In this document: piece after piece, positions 1 through 8,587 of the stretch | Layout of the letters: each line of letters begins with the position of its first letter | How positions within the stretch are numbered: the stretch's first letter is position 1 | NCBI GenBank assembly: GCA_019359515.1 | Contig: JAHHHC010000009.1 | Location: 124,001-188,000, forward strand | Direction of reading: 5' to 3' | DNA: 64,000 bases | DNA from: Desmonostoc vinosum HA7617-LM4 | Lineage (GTDB): Bacteria > Cyanobacteriota > Cyanobacteriia > Cyanobacteriales > Nostocaceae | Notes under the pieces: model-generated | Seen by the model: the letters and a program-made list of their open reading frames with translations, nothing else | What the model was told of the DNA's origin: nothing | Databases searched by the model: none | Made by a program: the position numbers and the translations under genes

Positions 1-3000
1 TAAAACTACATTTTCTTGAGTACGCACAACATAATTAATAATGGAGACTGACAGCAGAGGGATTTGATTATGAGCATCTATTGAGTCTAAAGGAATTGAC
101 TGTAGTGTAGTAACATTACCAGAATTGATAGTTCCTTCCGCTTCTATCACCCAATTATCTGCTTGATTGAGAATCAGAAAGCCTTTTTGTGCGCCTGCAT
201 TCTTAATTACGATATTCATTAACTTTTCTAGCAATTTTTCTAACATAATTTCGCTAGCTAAGGCTTGCGAAGCTTGCATCACGCTATTTATATCTAAAAC
301 ATTTGATGTGGTTTTACCCGAGTTGGTTATTGAAGAATGCGATGGAGTGGGAAAGTTATCTGTTGATGAATTGACTATAAATTGGGGATATCTTGTTTCT
401 AAATCTTTGACTTTAGCTATAGCTCCCCAACGCTGATAAGCATAGTGAGCATCTTGTAGATAATAACGAGCAATATGTTTTTGATTTCTCGCTAAATAGA
501 ATTTACCTGCTAGTTCATAAGCAAGAGCTTCTTCATTGAGATATTCGTTTTCTTTGGCTAAAGTAATGGTGCGATCGTAATATTCTCTTGCATCTTGTTC
601 TTTATTTAAAACACGAGCAAGTTCGGCTTCTATTAAATAAAATTTATGCAAAAAATTCATTGGGGCTTGCTTTGCCCAGAGTTCCATTTTTGCTTGTTTA
701 GCACTAACATTTTTGAGAATTTCTTCTTTTTCAATCTCTGAGCTATTCGGGTAGACTGCTAACCGAGATAGTGCATCATAGAAGTAAGCAGTAGGTAAAA
801 TAAATGATGAGCCTGCATTTGCTGCATATTCTTCAAACTGGTTTGCATTCTCTACAGCTTGCTGAAATTCTTGAAAAAGATAACATAGAGAAAGTTTATG
901 TGAGTAAGCGTGCATCATTGCAGTTCGATCATTAGTTGCTAGATGAACAGGTATCATCTTTTCTTCGTCGTATATTTCACCAATTAAACGGCATGGGTTT
1001 TCAGCTTTTTCTATCAAGTTAAGGATAGCTTGCATGTAAATTTGTGCCCAATCAAGATAAGCTTTCTGCTGAGTTTCACGAGTAGCAGCGATTGCTTTTT
1101 CCATCTCTTTCTTAACCTCCACCAGTTCTGCGCCACTGAGGTATAAAGCATAGGCATAGCTTGTAATTGCACTAGCAGCATACTCCAAATCTCCAGTTTC
1201 TATGCCACTTTGGTAAGCTTCAATGCAAAAAGATGATGTATCTCTTAAAGGTTCATTCCAATGCTTAAGAAAGAATTTATAGGCTGCATAAGTTCTGGCT
1301 TTAAATGTTTTATCTTGAGATTGTTCGATTAACTTCAAAGCTAGCTGACCAAACTGATAGCCATTATCCAATTCTCCTGTTAAGCAGAGAATTAGCCCAT
1401 AACCTGCATAGGGAAAAGCAGAATCAGCTGAATTACCATATTGAATAGATAAATTCACTTGTTTGCACCAATTTATTAAGCTGAGTTGATTAACTGCTAT
1501 GTATGCAGGGCCAAATAAATAATTCATCACCCGCATTGCTGCTAATTTATGCAAATCGGTCATTTGTGGTAAGCTGATTAATTCTTTGGCTTCTCTTCCT
1601 GCCAACATTAACTTTATCTGCTCTATCTCTTGTGTTAAATTTAATTGGTTTGGTTGTTCAGGTAATTCTACTTCCAGTAAATTCAAAACTTCTAATCCAG
1701 TCTTAACCGCTTCAATAAATTTAATTTGGGCACAATAAGCTTGCATTTTAACTTCATAGACTTTAATTTTATCTAATAGTGTTTGAGCTTTGTGTGAAAC
1801 TGTTTGGCTCAATGATTCCATCTCATCATAGTTAGCAATTGTATAAGCTGCTTCTATTGCTTCTACATACAAATTTAAGGTCATATGATACTGTTGCGAC
1901 CAACTCTCTTTTCCCAACAAGCTTAAGCCAGTTTGGAGGTATTTATAAGCTGCTTGACGAGCCACTGAAGATTTAGCTTTTTTACCTGCTTGTAAATTCA
2001 ATTTAGCTAAATCATATAATTCTGTTTGTCGATTAATTAGCTCTCGTCCTTTGTTTAAATGATTAACAATCTCAAATAAATTCTGTTCAGGTTCTTCAGA
2101 GGATGTGTTTTGTAGTAATAACTTGCCAATACGTAAATGTACTGCTTGTGTATCTGCTTGAGGAATAAGAGAGTATACTGCTTGTTGGATGCGATCATGA
2201 GCAAATTTGTATTCTGCAACTAACTGATTTGACAATCCTTCTACATCAAGTTCTACCAATTGGTAGGCATAATCAAGGGGTACAATTAGACCAGAACGGA
2301 GCGCTGAGCGTAAATCTGTTGCAGTTTCTTTTGTAGATTTTTCATAGATTGCTGCTAACGTTCTCAAATCAAACTGGTTGCCGATGCAGGCTGCTAACTT
2401 TAACACTGCTTGAGTTTTTGTGGGCATTTTTTTTACTTTTTTGAGCATCAGTTCCACAACATTATCTGTGAATGGTTGTGCTTTAATCTGGTCTAAATTC
2501 CACTGCCATTCTTGAAAACCATAGTTAAAATATAGCCACTCTTCAGAGTATAATGATTTAAGAAACTCATTGATAAAAAATGGATTGCCGCCAGTTTTTT
2601 CATAAAGTAATTGCGCTAGTGGTTTGGCAGTTCTTGATTTTACAAAAAACGTATCACTAATCAGTTCTGTAACTTGATTTAAGGCTAAAGGTGGAAGAAA
2701 TATTCTATTAATAGTTACTTTTGCTTTGGCGATCGCTTCTAAACTTTGAATCAATGGATGTACTTCGTTAACTTCATTATCCCGATATGCTCCAATGAAA
2801 AACAAATATTTATTATTTACTGCTGTCATCAATAATTGAATTAATTCTAATGAAGCTTTATCTGCCCACTGTAAATCATCTAAGAAAATGACTAATGGAT
2901 GTTCAGGTTGAGTAAATACCTTAATAAATTTTTGAAAAACAATATTAAAACGATTTCGCAATTCTGCTGGTGGTAGATCTGGAACGGGTAGTTGTGAACC

Positions 3001-4251
3001 AATAATTAGTTCTATTTCAGGAATAACTTGAATGATTACCTGTCCATTTTCTCCTAATTCCGTTTGTAACTTTTCTCGCCACTTGTTAATTTCTGCTTCA
3101 CTTTCAGTTAATAATTGCCGTATTAATGAGCGAAATGCTTGGATTAGAGAGGCATAAGGAATATCTCGTTGAAACTGGTCAAACTTACCAGAAATAAAAT
3201 AGCCACGCTGGTAAGTTAGTGGTTTATATACTTCCTGTATTAACACTGTTTTACCGATACCAGAATATCCCAAAACTAGCATCATTTCACTAGTGCCTTG
3301 ACTGACTCTTTCAAAGGCAGCTAATAGGGTAGAAATTTCTTGTTCTCGTCCATACAGCTTTTGGGTAATTTGAAATTGATCGCAAACATTATGTTGATCT
3401 ATTAAGAAAGAGTCAATTTGCTTTTTATTTTGCCATTGTCTGAGACATTCTTCTAAATCTGCCTTGATTGTATATGCTGACAAATAGCGATCTTCAGCAT
3501 TTTTGGCCATTAATTTCAAAATAATTGCTGAAATAATTGATGGAACTTCTGGTTGAATAGTGTGTGGAGGAATAGGTTGTTTAGCTATATGACAATGTAC
3601 TAAACCCAAAACATCATCTGTAGGAAAAGGTAACTGCTTCGTCAGCAATTCATAAAAGGTCACTCCTAGCGAGTAGAAATCAGTGCGATAATCAATTACT
3701 CGATTCATTCGACCAGTTTGTTCTGGCGAGATGTACGCTAACGTTCCTTCTAAAATATTCGGGTTGCAAAAGGTTGTATTCTCCCGTGACAGCGTTGTCG
3801 AAATGCCAAAATCAATTAGTTTCAGCTTTCCTGTCTCTTGATTCAAAATAATGTTTGATGGATTAATATCTTTGTGAATAATATATTGCTGGTGAATTTG
3901 ACCTAGTATATCAACAGTTTCAACTGCGAAATAGAGAAATTCGGCTATTGTGATTTGCTTGTAAGTAACTATCCTATTTAAAGATTCACCACCGAAATCT
4001 TCTAATACAATTACCCAGCGATTCTCTATATTTTCTAAACTATAAACATCTATGACACCTGGAATATTAATACTTCGAGTTGTTTCATATTCTCTCTTAA
4101 ACCAAGCAATTTTTTCAGTTGGTGGATAGACTTGTTTGAGTATTTTAAGGATAACTGGCTGGCTATCTTCTAGTCGAATGCCACGATAAACCAGCGAGTT
4201 GTTACTCTCATGCAGTTTTTCAGTAATTTGATAACCTGAAAAATTATGCAT
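1..4251 (-). CDS. Ser/Thr kinase - AAA ATPase - GAF signalling protein (3' end outside window)
   Basis: The reading frame is open from an ATG at 4251 to the left edge (1417 codons) and has no stop, so the C-terminus is missing. Residues 1-270 are an eukaryotic-type protein kinase: catalytic HKD at 126-128 (usual HRD) and DFG at 147-149. Residues about 300-620 are a large STAND-like ATPase, with Walker A GYSGIGKT at 328-335 and Walker B-like LDDLQWAD around D458/D459. A long helical/TPR-like middle follows. A GAF domain starts near residue 1317 and is still open at the edge. In cyanobacteria proteins with this order are about 1800-2000 residues and normally end in a histidine kinase, which would lie outside. 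The gene follows the peptide gene at 4378-4662 on the same strand but a strong terminator separates them, so co-regulation is not shown. Function: cytoplasmic signal integration; the stimulus is unknown. Confidence 0.93.
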   Translation of the reverse strand, partial: MHNFSGYQITEKLHESNNSLVYRGIRLEDSQPVILKILKQVYPPTEKIAWFKREYETTRSINIPGVIDVYSLENIENRWVIVLEDFGGESLNRIVTYKQITIAEFLYFAVETVDILGQIHQQYIIHKDINPSNIILNQETGKLKLIDFGISTTLSRENTTFCNPNILEGTLAYISPEQTGRMNRVIDYRTDFYSLGVTFYELLTKQLPFPTDDVLGLVHCHIAKQPIPPHTIQPEVPSIISAIILKLMAKNAEDRYLSAYTIKADLEECLRQWQNKKQIDSFLIDQHNVCDQFQITQKLYGREQEISTLLAAFERVSQGTSEMMLVLGYSGIGKTVLIQEVYKPLTYQRGYFISGKFDQFQRDIPYASLIQAFRSLIRQLLTESEAEINKWREKLQTELGENGQVIIQVIPEIELIIGSQLPVPDLPPAELRNRFNIVFQKFIKVFTQPEHPLVIFLDDLQWADKASLELIQLLMTAVNNKYLFFIGAYRDNEVNEVHPLIQSLEAIAKAKVTINRIFLPPLALNQVTELISDTFFVKSRTAKPLAQLLYEKTGGNPFFINEFLKSLYSEEWLYFNYGFQEWQWNLDQIKAQPFTDNVVELMLKKVKKMPTKTQAVLKLAACIGNQFDLRTLAAIYEKSTKETATDLRSALRSGLIVPLDYAYQLVELDVEGLSNQLVAEYKFAHDRIQQAVYSLIPQADTQAVHLRIGKLLLQNTSSEEPEQNLFEIVNHLNKGRELINRQTELYDLAKLNLQAGKKAKSSVARQAAYKYLQTGLSLLGKESWSQQYHMTLNLYVEAIEAAYTIANYDEMESLSQTVSHKAQTLLDKIKVYEVKMQAYCAQIKFIEAVKTGLEVLNLLEVELPEQPNQLNLTQEIEQIKLMLAGREAKELISLPQMTDLHKLAAMRVMNYLFGPAYIAVNQLSLINWCKQVNLSIQYGNSADSAFPYAGYGLILCLTGELDNGYQFGQLALKLIEQSQDKTFKARTYAAYKFFLKHWNEPLRDTSSFCIEAYQSGIETGDLEYAASAITSYAYALYLSGAELVEVKKEMEKAIAATRETQQKAYLDWAQIYMQAILNLIEKAENPCRLIGEIYDEEKMIPVHLATNDRTAMMHAYSHKLSLCYLFQEFQQAVENANQFEEYAANAGSSFILPTAYFYDALSRLAVYPNSSEIEKEEILKNVSAKQAKMELWAKQAPMNFLHKFYLIEAELARVLNKEQDAREYYDRTITLAKENEYLNEEALAYELAGKFYLARNQKHIARYYLQDAHYAYQRWGAIAKVKDLETRYPQFIVNSSTDNFPTPSHSSITNSGKTTSNVLDINSVMQASQALASEIMLEKLLEKLMNIVIKNAGAQKGFLILNQADNWVIEAEGTINSGNVTTLQSIPLDSIDAHNQIPLLSVSIINYVVRTQENVVL

Positions 4252-4282
4252 TTTTACTTCCTTCTAAAGCGTTTTTATTAGG

Positions 4283-4306
4283 AAAAAACCGCAGCAAGTG
4301 CGGTTT
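4283..4306 (-). terminator. intrinsic terminator closing the peptide operon
   Basis: On the minus strand an 8 bp perfect stem (AAACCGCA/TGCGGTTT, 4286-4293 with 4299-4306) and 5-base loop are followed directly by six T residues (4288-4283). It lies 72 bases after the stop codon of the peptide gene and 32 bases before the kinase ATG, so it most likely ends the transcript of the upstream operon. Confidence 0.8.
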
Positions 4307-4377
4307 CAGTTAATGGAGTCTTGATTCGCTATTAAAATTTTAGGGAGTCATAAGCAATTTGACCTTAATTATATTTA

Positions 4378-4662
4378 TCAAGCATACACATCAGTGGGAG
4401 GAGAAGGACCTGGATCTGGTATGGGAAAAGGGTCTGGATCTGGTAAGGGATCTGGGCCGGGGTCAGCAGCACTAATGGCAAGTTCAACTTGCTCATCTGC
4501 AAACAATGCAGCAATTTTAGTACTTTCTTGACTTAATATTAAAGCTTGCTCTGCTTCAGATAAGCCTACCTCGTCCATGAATAATTTAGGATTATTGATG
4601 AAAACACTTTCTTTTTTAGGTTCAATTGCTAAGTTAGTTAGTAGATGAAATAGGTTACTCAC
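4378..4662 (-). CDS. putative split-borosin precursor peptide (LigA-like leader, X-Pro core)
   Basis: A 94-residue peptide starting at GTG, with an AGGAG ribosome site 8 bases upstream (4671-4675). Residues 1-64 form a helical leader containing NNPKLFMDEVGLSEAEQALI. This resembles the LigA-like helical segment that precedes the core in borosin proteins such as OphMA (pattern D/N-P-K ... LTxxERAAL, recalled from memory). Residues 67-88 are eleven uninterrupted X-Pro dipeptides, followed by PTDVYA. The gene is the last of a four-gene minus-strand unit that starts with a borosin-type N-methyltransferase, and a terminator follows it. Inference: it is the substrate peptide of that enzyme. Alternative: a proline-rich small structural protein unrelated to methylation. 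No signal peptide or Cys/Ser/Thr-rich core is present, which argues against lanthipeptide or cyanobactin types. Confidence 0.75.
   Translation of the reverse strand: MSNLFHLLTNLAIEPKKESVFINNPKLFMDEVGLSEAEQALILSQESTKIAALFADEQVELAISAADPGPDPLPDPDPFPIPDPGPSPPTDVYA
4381..4464 (-). other. predicted core region of the precursor peptide
   Basis: Codons 67-94. The X positions of the X-Pro repeat are D, G, D, L, D, D, F, I, D, G, S, and the tail is P-T-D-V-Y-A. In the DNA the region is an imperfect repeat of CCAGAT/CCTGAC-like hexamers. Core limits are inferred from composition only; no protease site is evident. Confidence 0.6.
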
Positions 4663-4773
4663 GATATATTCTCCTAAGATTTGATGTCGTGACTGATGAA
4701 GAATACAAACTAATCTTCATTTTTGACCCTTCCTTGCTATCAGAGCAAAGATTTTATTGCTAGTTACGTGTAA

Positions 4774-6105
4774 CTATAATATGATTAAGTCGGATAAAAG
4801 ATTGAAGATTTGCGATCGCTCGCTTTCTGAAAGTACTGGAGTTTGATAAATCCTCTCCAATGCATATATAGGATTGATTGTTGCAGCAAGGTCTCGATAG
4901 GGCTGTGCTTTGCCAAGAAGAGGGTCTCCGTTGAGAATATGGCTTAAGTTCCCAAATAGCGTCAGTACGCTACTACAGGTTTCTGTGAGCGCAAAGTTTT
5001 TCTGTATCCACAATTTCGGATCTTCTTCAACATCTGAACTAGTGTTATTGATGACATCCTCTAAAACAAGTTGCGTCAGTGGATGTTTCTCTCCAGCATT
5101 GTTCTTAATTTTTTGCAAGTCTTCGATTTTAATTCGTTCGGCTTTAACTAAACATAGTAATACTTTCTGACAAGCCTCAGAAAAATCTCGCCTTGCATCT
5201 TGCAAGAATTCCTCTACTTCTTCTTTAATATCATTGATTTCTAACAAAGAACCATCTTGTTCTTCTTTTTTTTGATTCGCTTTAACTACAATCACAATCA
5301 GCTTAGCAATTAAGTCATTTGGATTGATAATCAAAGCTTGCAAGGCATAAGCGATCGCTCGCTCATAATGTTTGCGCTTTCCTTCTTTATCTGCTTCATT
5401 TTTAGTTAAATAAAAAGATAAAAATGCATGTTCATGCAGATTAACTCTTCTACTTTCCAAAGATGAAACTGGCGAAGAAGAACCTTGCAAAATCTCAGAA
5501 TTTGGTGCAATTAATGTTTCTACTCCTAAATCCCAAAATGAATTCTCATATTCTTGAGCTAATCTATAAACCGTTGCTCGCATACCCCACGCCCATGCAT
5601 ATGTGGGGATGAGTTCAATCGCTCTATTTAGGCAATTCAAAGCATCTTGTTTAATATTTTGATCTATCTGTATACACAAAGATTCCTGCTGAAAACAAAC
5701 CATACTCAGGCGGTAGGTTGCTCCTAAATGAGCTAACGCCCAAGCATAATTACTATTTTCTGGTTTATGAGAATCAAACGCTTTTTTAAAATGTTTGATA
5801 GCTAGTTCGATATATTCTTTTTGACGATTATTGACGATCGCCAGCAAGCGATAGGTTTCACCTAGTTGTGCATGTGCCCAGAGATACTCATCATTTTGGG
5901 CGGTCGCTTGCTTTAAGTGATCTTCTGCTTGCTCATAATCCATCAACTGCCGGTAAGTTGTGCCGATATGAGCATGAATCCAAGCATTGTCTGCATCCTT
6001 TTGCAGGAACTCATTAAAAATATTGATCGCTTGTTCATAAGCCCCTGATAAGCGAAAGGTTTCTCCTCTTTGAGCTAAAAATTGGTCGTTCCAATCAATC
6101 TGCAT
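4774..6105 (-). CDS. TPR-repeat protein of the borosin-like operon (443 aa)
   Basis: ATG start with AGGAG six bases upstream. The N-terminal half contains at least four tetratricopeptide repeats of a distinctive kind carrying A-H-x-G-x-T-Y-R (AHIGTTYRQL, AHAQLGETYRLL, ALAHLGATYRLS) and a degenerate fourth (RATVYRLA). The C-terminal ~200 residues are helical, without a recognised domain. It begins 18 bases after the preceding TPR gene and shares its repeat type, so the two are probably paralogues. TPRs bind peptides or proteins; in this operon a scaffold or chaperone role for the precursor or the methyltransferase is possible but is inference only. No enzyme motif is visible. Confidence 0.85.
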   Translation of the reverse strand: MQIDWNDQFLAQRGETFRLSGAYEQAINIFNEFLQKDADNAWIHAHIGTTYRQLMDYEQAEDHLKQATAQNDEYLWAHAQLGETYRLLAIVNNRQKEYIELAIKHFKKAFDSHKPENSNYAWALAHLGATYRLSMVCFQQESLCIQIDQNIKQDALNCLNRAIELIPTYAWAWGMRATVYRLAQEYENSFWDLGVETLIAPNSEILQGSSSPVSSLESRRVNLHEHAFLSFYLTKNEADKEGKRKHYERAIAYALQALIINPNDLIAKLIVIVVKANQKKEEQDGSLLEINDIKEEVEEFLQDARRDFSEACQKVLLCLVKAERIKIEDLQKIKNNAGEKHPLTQLVLEDVINNTSSDVEEDPKLWIQKNFALTETCSSVLTLFGNLSHILNGDPLLGKAQPYRDLAATINPIYALERIYQTPVLSESERSQIFNLLSDLIIL

Positions 6106-6123
6106 AAAATTCTCCTAAAAAAT

Positions 6124-7050
6124 TTATTTGAAACTTAACTCTTCGAGGTTGGCGGCATTAATCGCCCCACTAATCAGTAATGCCTGAGTTTGGGGGTTAT
6201 ACCGCCAGTCTAGCCAAGCTGGATCGTGACCAACTAACTCGATGGCTTCATCATTAATCGGAATAGCTTGTCGGAGATATTGCCATGCTTGCTCGCAGTT
6301 ATTTTCTAAAATTGCCAAACCGCTAAGACGATAGAGAATATCTCCTTGGTCTTTTGTCTGCTGTTGAGAGTGCAATGCTGTTCTGGCTTGCTCAATCTCT
6401 ATTTTGGCGCGGTATAAACCTTGACTACATGCTTTGGATACTGCTATGCAGTACAAAGCTGTTGTGTCATCTGGGGCTTGTTGCAACCTCTGCTCACAAT
6501 AGGCGATCGCCTGAGTATATTGACCGTCGTAGCAAAGCATCAACCCCTTCTCAATTAGCCAATTTTTCCCAAAAATATTTTTATCAAAAGCGATCGCTCG
6601 GTCGAAGTCGATGAGGGCTTTCTTGTAGTGCTTCATCAATTCATACACACGACACCGATAAGCAAGCGCCCAATAGTAATCCGGTTTGAATTGAATAGCT
6701 AGATCCAAGTCAGCTAGTGCCATTGTGTAATGTGCTTCTCCCAGAAAGCGATAGGTGACGCCCCGATGAGCGATCGCCCAAGTATAGTTAGGGTTCAACT
6801 CAATGGCGCGGTTAAAATCTGCCAGGGCTGCTGGGTAGCGCTTCATCAAATAGTAGGTTTCGCCTCGATGAGCGATCGCCCAAGTATAATCTAGCTGGAG
6901 ATTGACCGCTTGCTGGAAATCTTCTAGGGCTTCTTGATAGCGCTCCATGAGGCGGTAAGTTTCTCCTCGGTGGGCAAACGCTTGAGTATCACGAGGATTT
7001 TTCTCAATTGCTCCATTCAATTTGATTAGAGTTTGTTGGTAGTTTTCCAT
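6124..7050 (-). CDS. TPR-repeat protein of the borosin-like operon (308 aa)
   Basis: ATG start inside the last codons of the methyltransferase gene (25-base overlap), which strongly suggests translational coupling. Residues 1-170 hold four or five TPR units with the signature AxAHRGETYRLM...YxEAL; three consecutive units are nearly identical in their A-helix. The C-terminal 130 residues continue as degenerate helical repeats and contain WLDWRYNPQTQAL. The following TPR gene starts 18 bases downstream. The exact role is unknown. Co-translation with a peptide N-methyltransferase suggests a partner or scaffold for peptide maturation or later processing. Confidence 0.87.
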   Translation of the reverse strand: MENYQQTLIKLNGAIEKNPRDTQAFAHRGETYRLMERYQEALEDFQQAVNLQLDYTWAIAHRGETYYLMKRYPAALADFNRAIELNPNYTWAIAHRGVTYRFLGEAHYTMALADLDLAIQFKPDYYWALAYRCRVYELMKHYKKALIDFDRAIAFDKNIFGKNWLIEKGLMLCYDGQYTQAIAYCEQRLQQAPDDTTALYCIAVSKACSQGLYRAKIEIEQARTALHSQQQTKDQGDILYRLSGLAILENNCEQAWQYLRQAIPINDEAIELVGHDPAWLDWRYNPQTQALLISGAINAANLEELSFK

Positions 7051-7856
7051 TGGCTAGTTTCTTCCTTCTTGTGTTCCACAGACACAGACATACCCAGACG
7101 CATCAACATTTCCCTATCAATTGGTGCTGGGGATTTGGGTGGGACATATAGTGTTGCAACCTCTGTCATCTCAGTTTCTGGCAGCCTAGCCAAAGGCACA
7201 CGACAAATCACAGGTTCACAAACCGGATAATAAACAGATGCCTCATAAACAATTACTTCATGTTCAGAGTCGTAATACCTGTTGAGGACTTCGGTCAATA
7301 TTTTCAGAGAATGTAAGTTTCCTCCTGGCTGATAAAAACTGAGATTTCCCACCATGGCAATCTGCCATAAAATCAATGCACTCGTGGGATCAAATTTACG
7401 CTGTCGGATTAAAAAATCTGTTGCTTCAAAACTCTGACAACCGTTTTTACCGGGGTCAAGACCAAGGTCTGCAAATAAACAATCTTCTGCTGAAATTCCT
7501 GGTAGCATCCGCGCTCGAAAACCTTCTTGACGCGCTTGTTTAATTGCCGCATGTGCCGGGTCTGCAAATACGCCTGGATGACCATAAAAAGCAGCACAAA
7601 CATTCAATCCTTGGCGCACTTCAGCCAAGATTTTCTCGGTCATTTCACAATAGGTTTCTCGGCGGCGCTGATTGTTGGTATTGTATGGCAGAGATTCAGC
7701 TGTTGCATTGAGCGATCGCAGCCACTTCGCTGTCACTGGGTCAGCCACAGCAAACAAAACTTTATCAGCTTGTTCAATCCAGGCTTTTGCAGCCAAAGTC
7801 AGATGACCTACTAATTGAATACCTGTGCCAACAACGGTTAACGAACCAGCTTTCAA
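7026..7856 (-). CDS. borosin-type peptide backbone N-methyltransferase (tetrapyrrole methylase fold)
   Basis: The start is TTG at 7856, supported by a strong AGAGGAGG ribosome site about nine bases upstream and by alignment: residues 2-12 (KAGSLTVVGTG) match the start of the OphMA catalytic domain as I recall it. Other matches are YGHPGVF (91-97), RARMLPGISAEDCLFADL (114-131), and Tyr58/Arg65/Tyr69, placed like the catalytic Tyr-Arg-Tyr cluster of borosin enzymes. The fold is SAM-dependent tetrapyrrole methylase. The protein is 276 residues and ends before any clasp or core, so it would act in trans, like the SonM/SonA split borosins. Corrin or siroheme methylases share the fold but lack the LPGISAEDCLFAD context, and no tetrapyrrole genes are nearby. 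First gene of the operon; predicted to methylate backbone amides of the 94-residue peptide. Confidence 0.85.
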   Translation of the reverse strand: MKAGSLTVVGTGIQLVGHLTLAAKAWIEQADKVLFAVADPVTAKWLRSLNATAESLPYNTNNQRRRETYCEMTEKILAEVRQGLNVCAAFYGHPGVFADPAHAAIKQARQEGFRARMLPGISAEDCLFADLGLDPGKNGCQSFEATDFLIRQRKFDPTSALILWQIAMVGNLSFYQPGGNLHSLKILTEVLNRYYDSEHEVIVYEASVYYPVCEPVICRVPLARLPETEMTEVATLYVPPKSPAPIDREMLMRLGMSVSVEHKKEETSQWKTTNKL

Positions 7857-8587
7857 CTTTAATTTCCTCCTCTGTTTAAGAGGGTTTCGCCTGGTTATGA
7901 GTCTTTTTTATCCGATCAGCAAAATAAATACACAAATGTATTTAGCTAATATGCGTCTAAATTGCACATTCTTTCGCTAAGACTCCCATTAGTTCTTTTT
8001 CCTTTGTAAATACTTTGAGCAGCACCATAACACTTAGCTCAATATCTATTTTTATGTTCTCTGGGGATATTTATTTACACAAAAACGATATACTTGCCAG
8101 TGACTTTTGCCAAAAATAACTTTACTGTTTTTATATTTCTAAACATCTTCACAGAAAGATACTTAACAGTAACTTTCTTTGCTTTGTTAGCAAAGTATAA
8201 TTCTTTTTAGAAATATTAAAACATCAAATTTATTCGGCTATTGATCATAATATCGCTTTTGAAAAATTACACAATAGGTATTCCGATAAAATATATATTT
8301 TTTGTTAGATTCATTTTAAATATAGTTTTTATATGAGTAAAAAAACAATTTTTATATGAGTTTTTATATGAGTTTTACTATGATGATGTGCGTGATTTAT
8401 GTGATATGACAATCCTTGATGGGGAATAGGAAATAGGGAATAGGGAATGGGGAATTGATTATTCTCCGCGTCCCCGCGTCCCCGCGTCCCCGCGTCCCCA
8501 CAAAAAAACATCGGTTTACCTATCGGGAATAGTGGCTTATTGACTTAAAATTCAGTATACTTTTTTTTAATAATTAATTTTCTTGTC
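7857..8587. other. AT-rich intergenic region between divergent genes
   Basis: About 730 bases with no credible gene. It separates the minus-strand borosin-like operon from the plus-strand cupin gene and must hold both promoters. A small hairpin (CTTTGCT/AGCAAAG) lies near 8170-8195. The right part holds G-rich 'GGGAATAGGGAAT' repeats (8420-8456) and the C-rich octamer array listed separately. No conserved promoter boxes could be assigned with confidence. Confidence 0.6.
8466..8499. repeat. tandem CCGCGTCC octamer array
   Basis: About four perfect copies of the octamer CCGCGTCC. Similar arrays recur at 11641-11670, 35649-35718, 53873-53890 and 56614-56632 in this window and are typical of Nostocales intergenic DNA. 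Confidence 0.85.

Noticed and set aside
7026-7856. Assignment of the methyltransferase as a siroheme or cobalamin methylase
   Set aside because: The fold is shared, but the motif set matches borosin enzymes and there are no tetrapyrrole genes nearby.
8329-8511. 60-codon minus-strand frame
   Set aside because: It is made of G-rich/C-rich repeat DNA (FPIPYSLFPIPH words) with no ribosome site.
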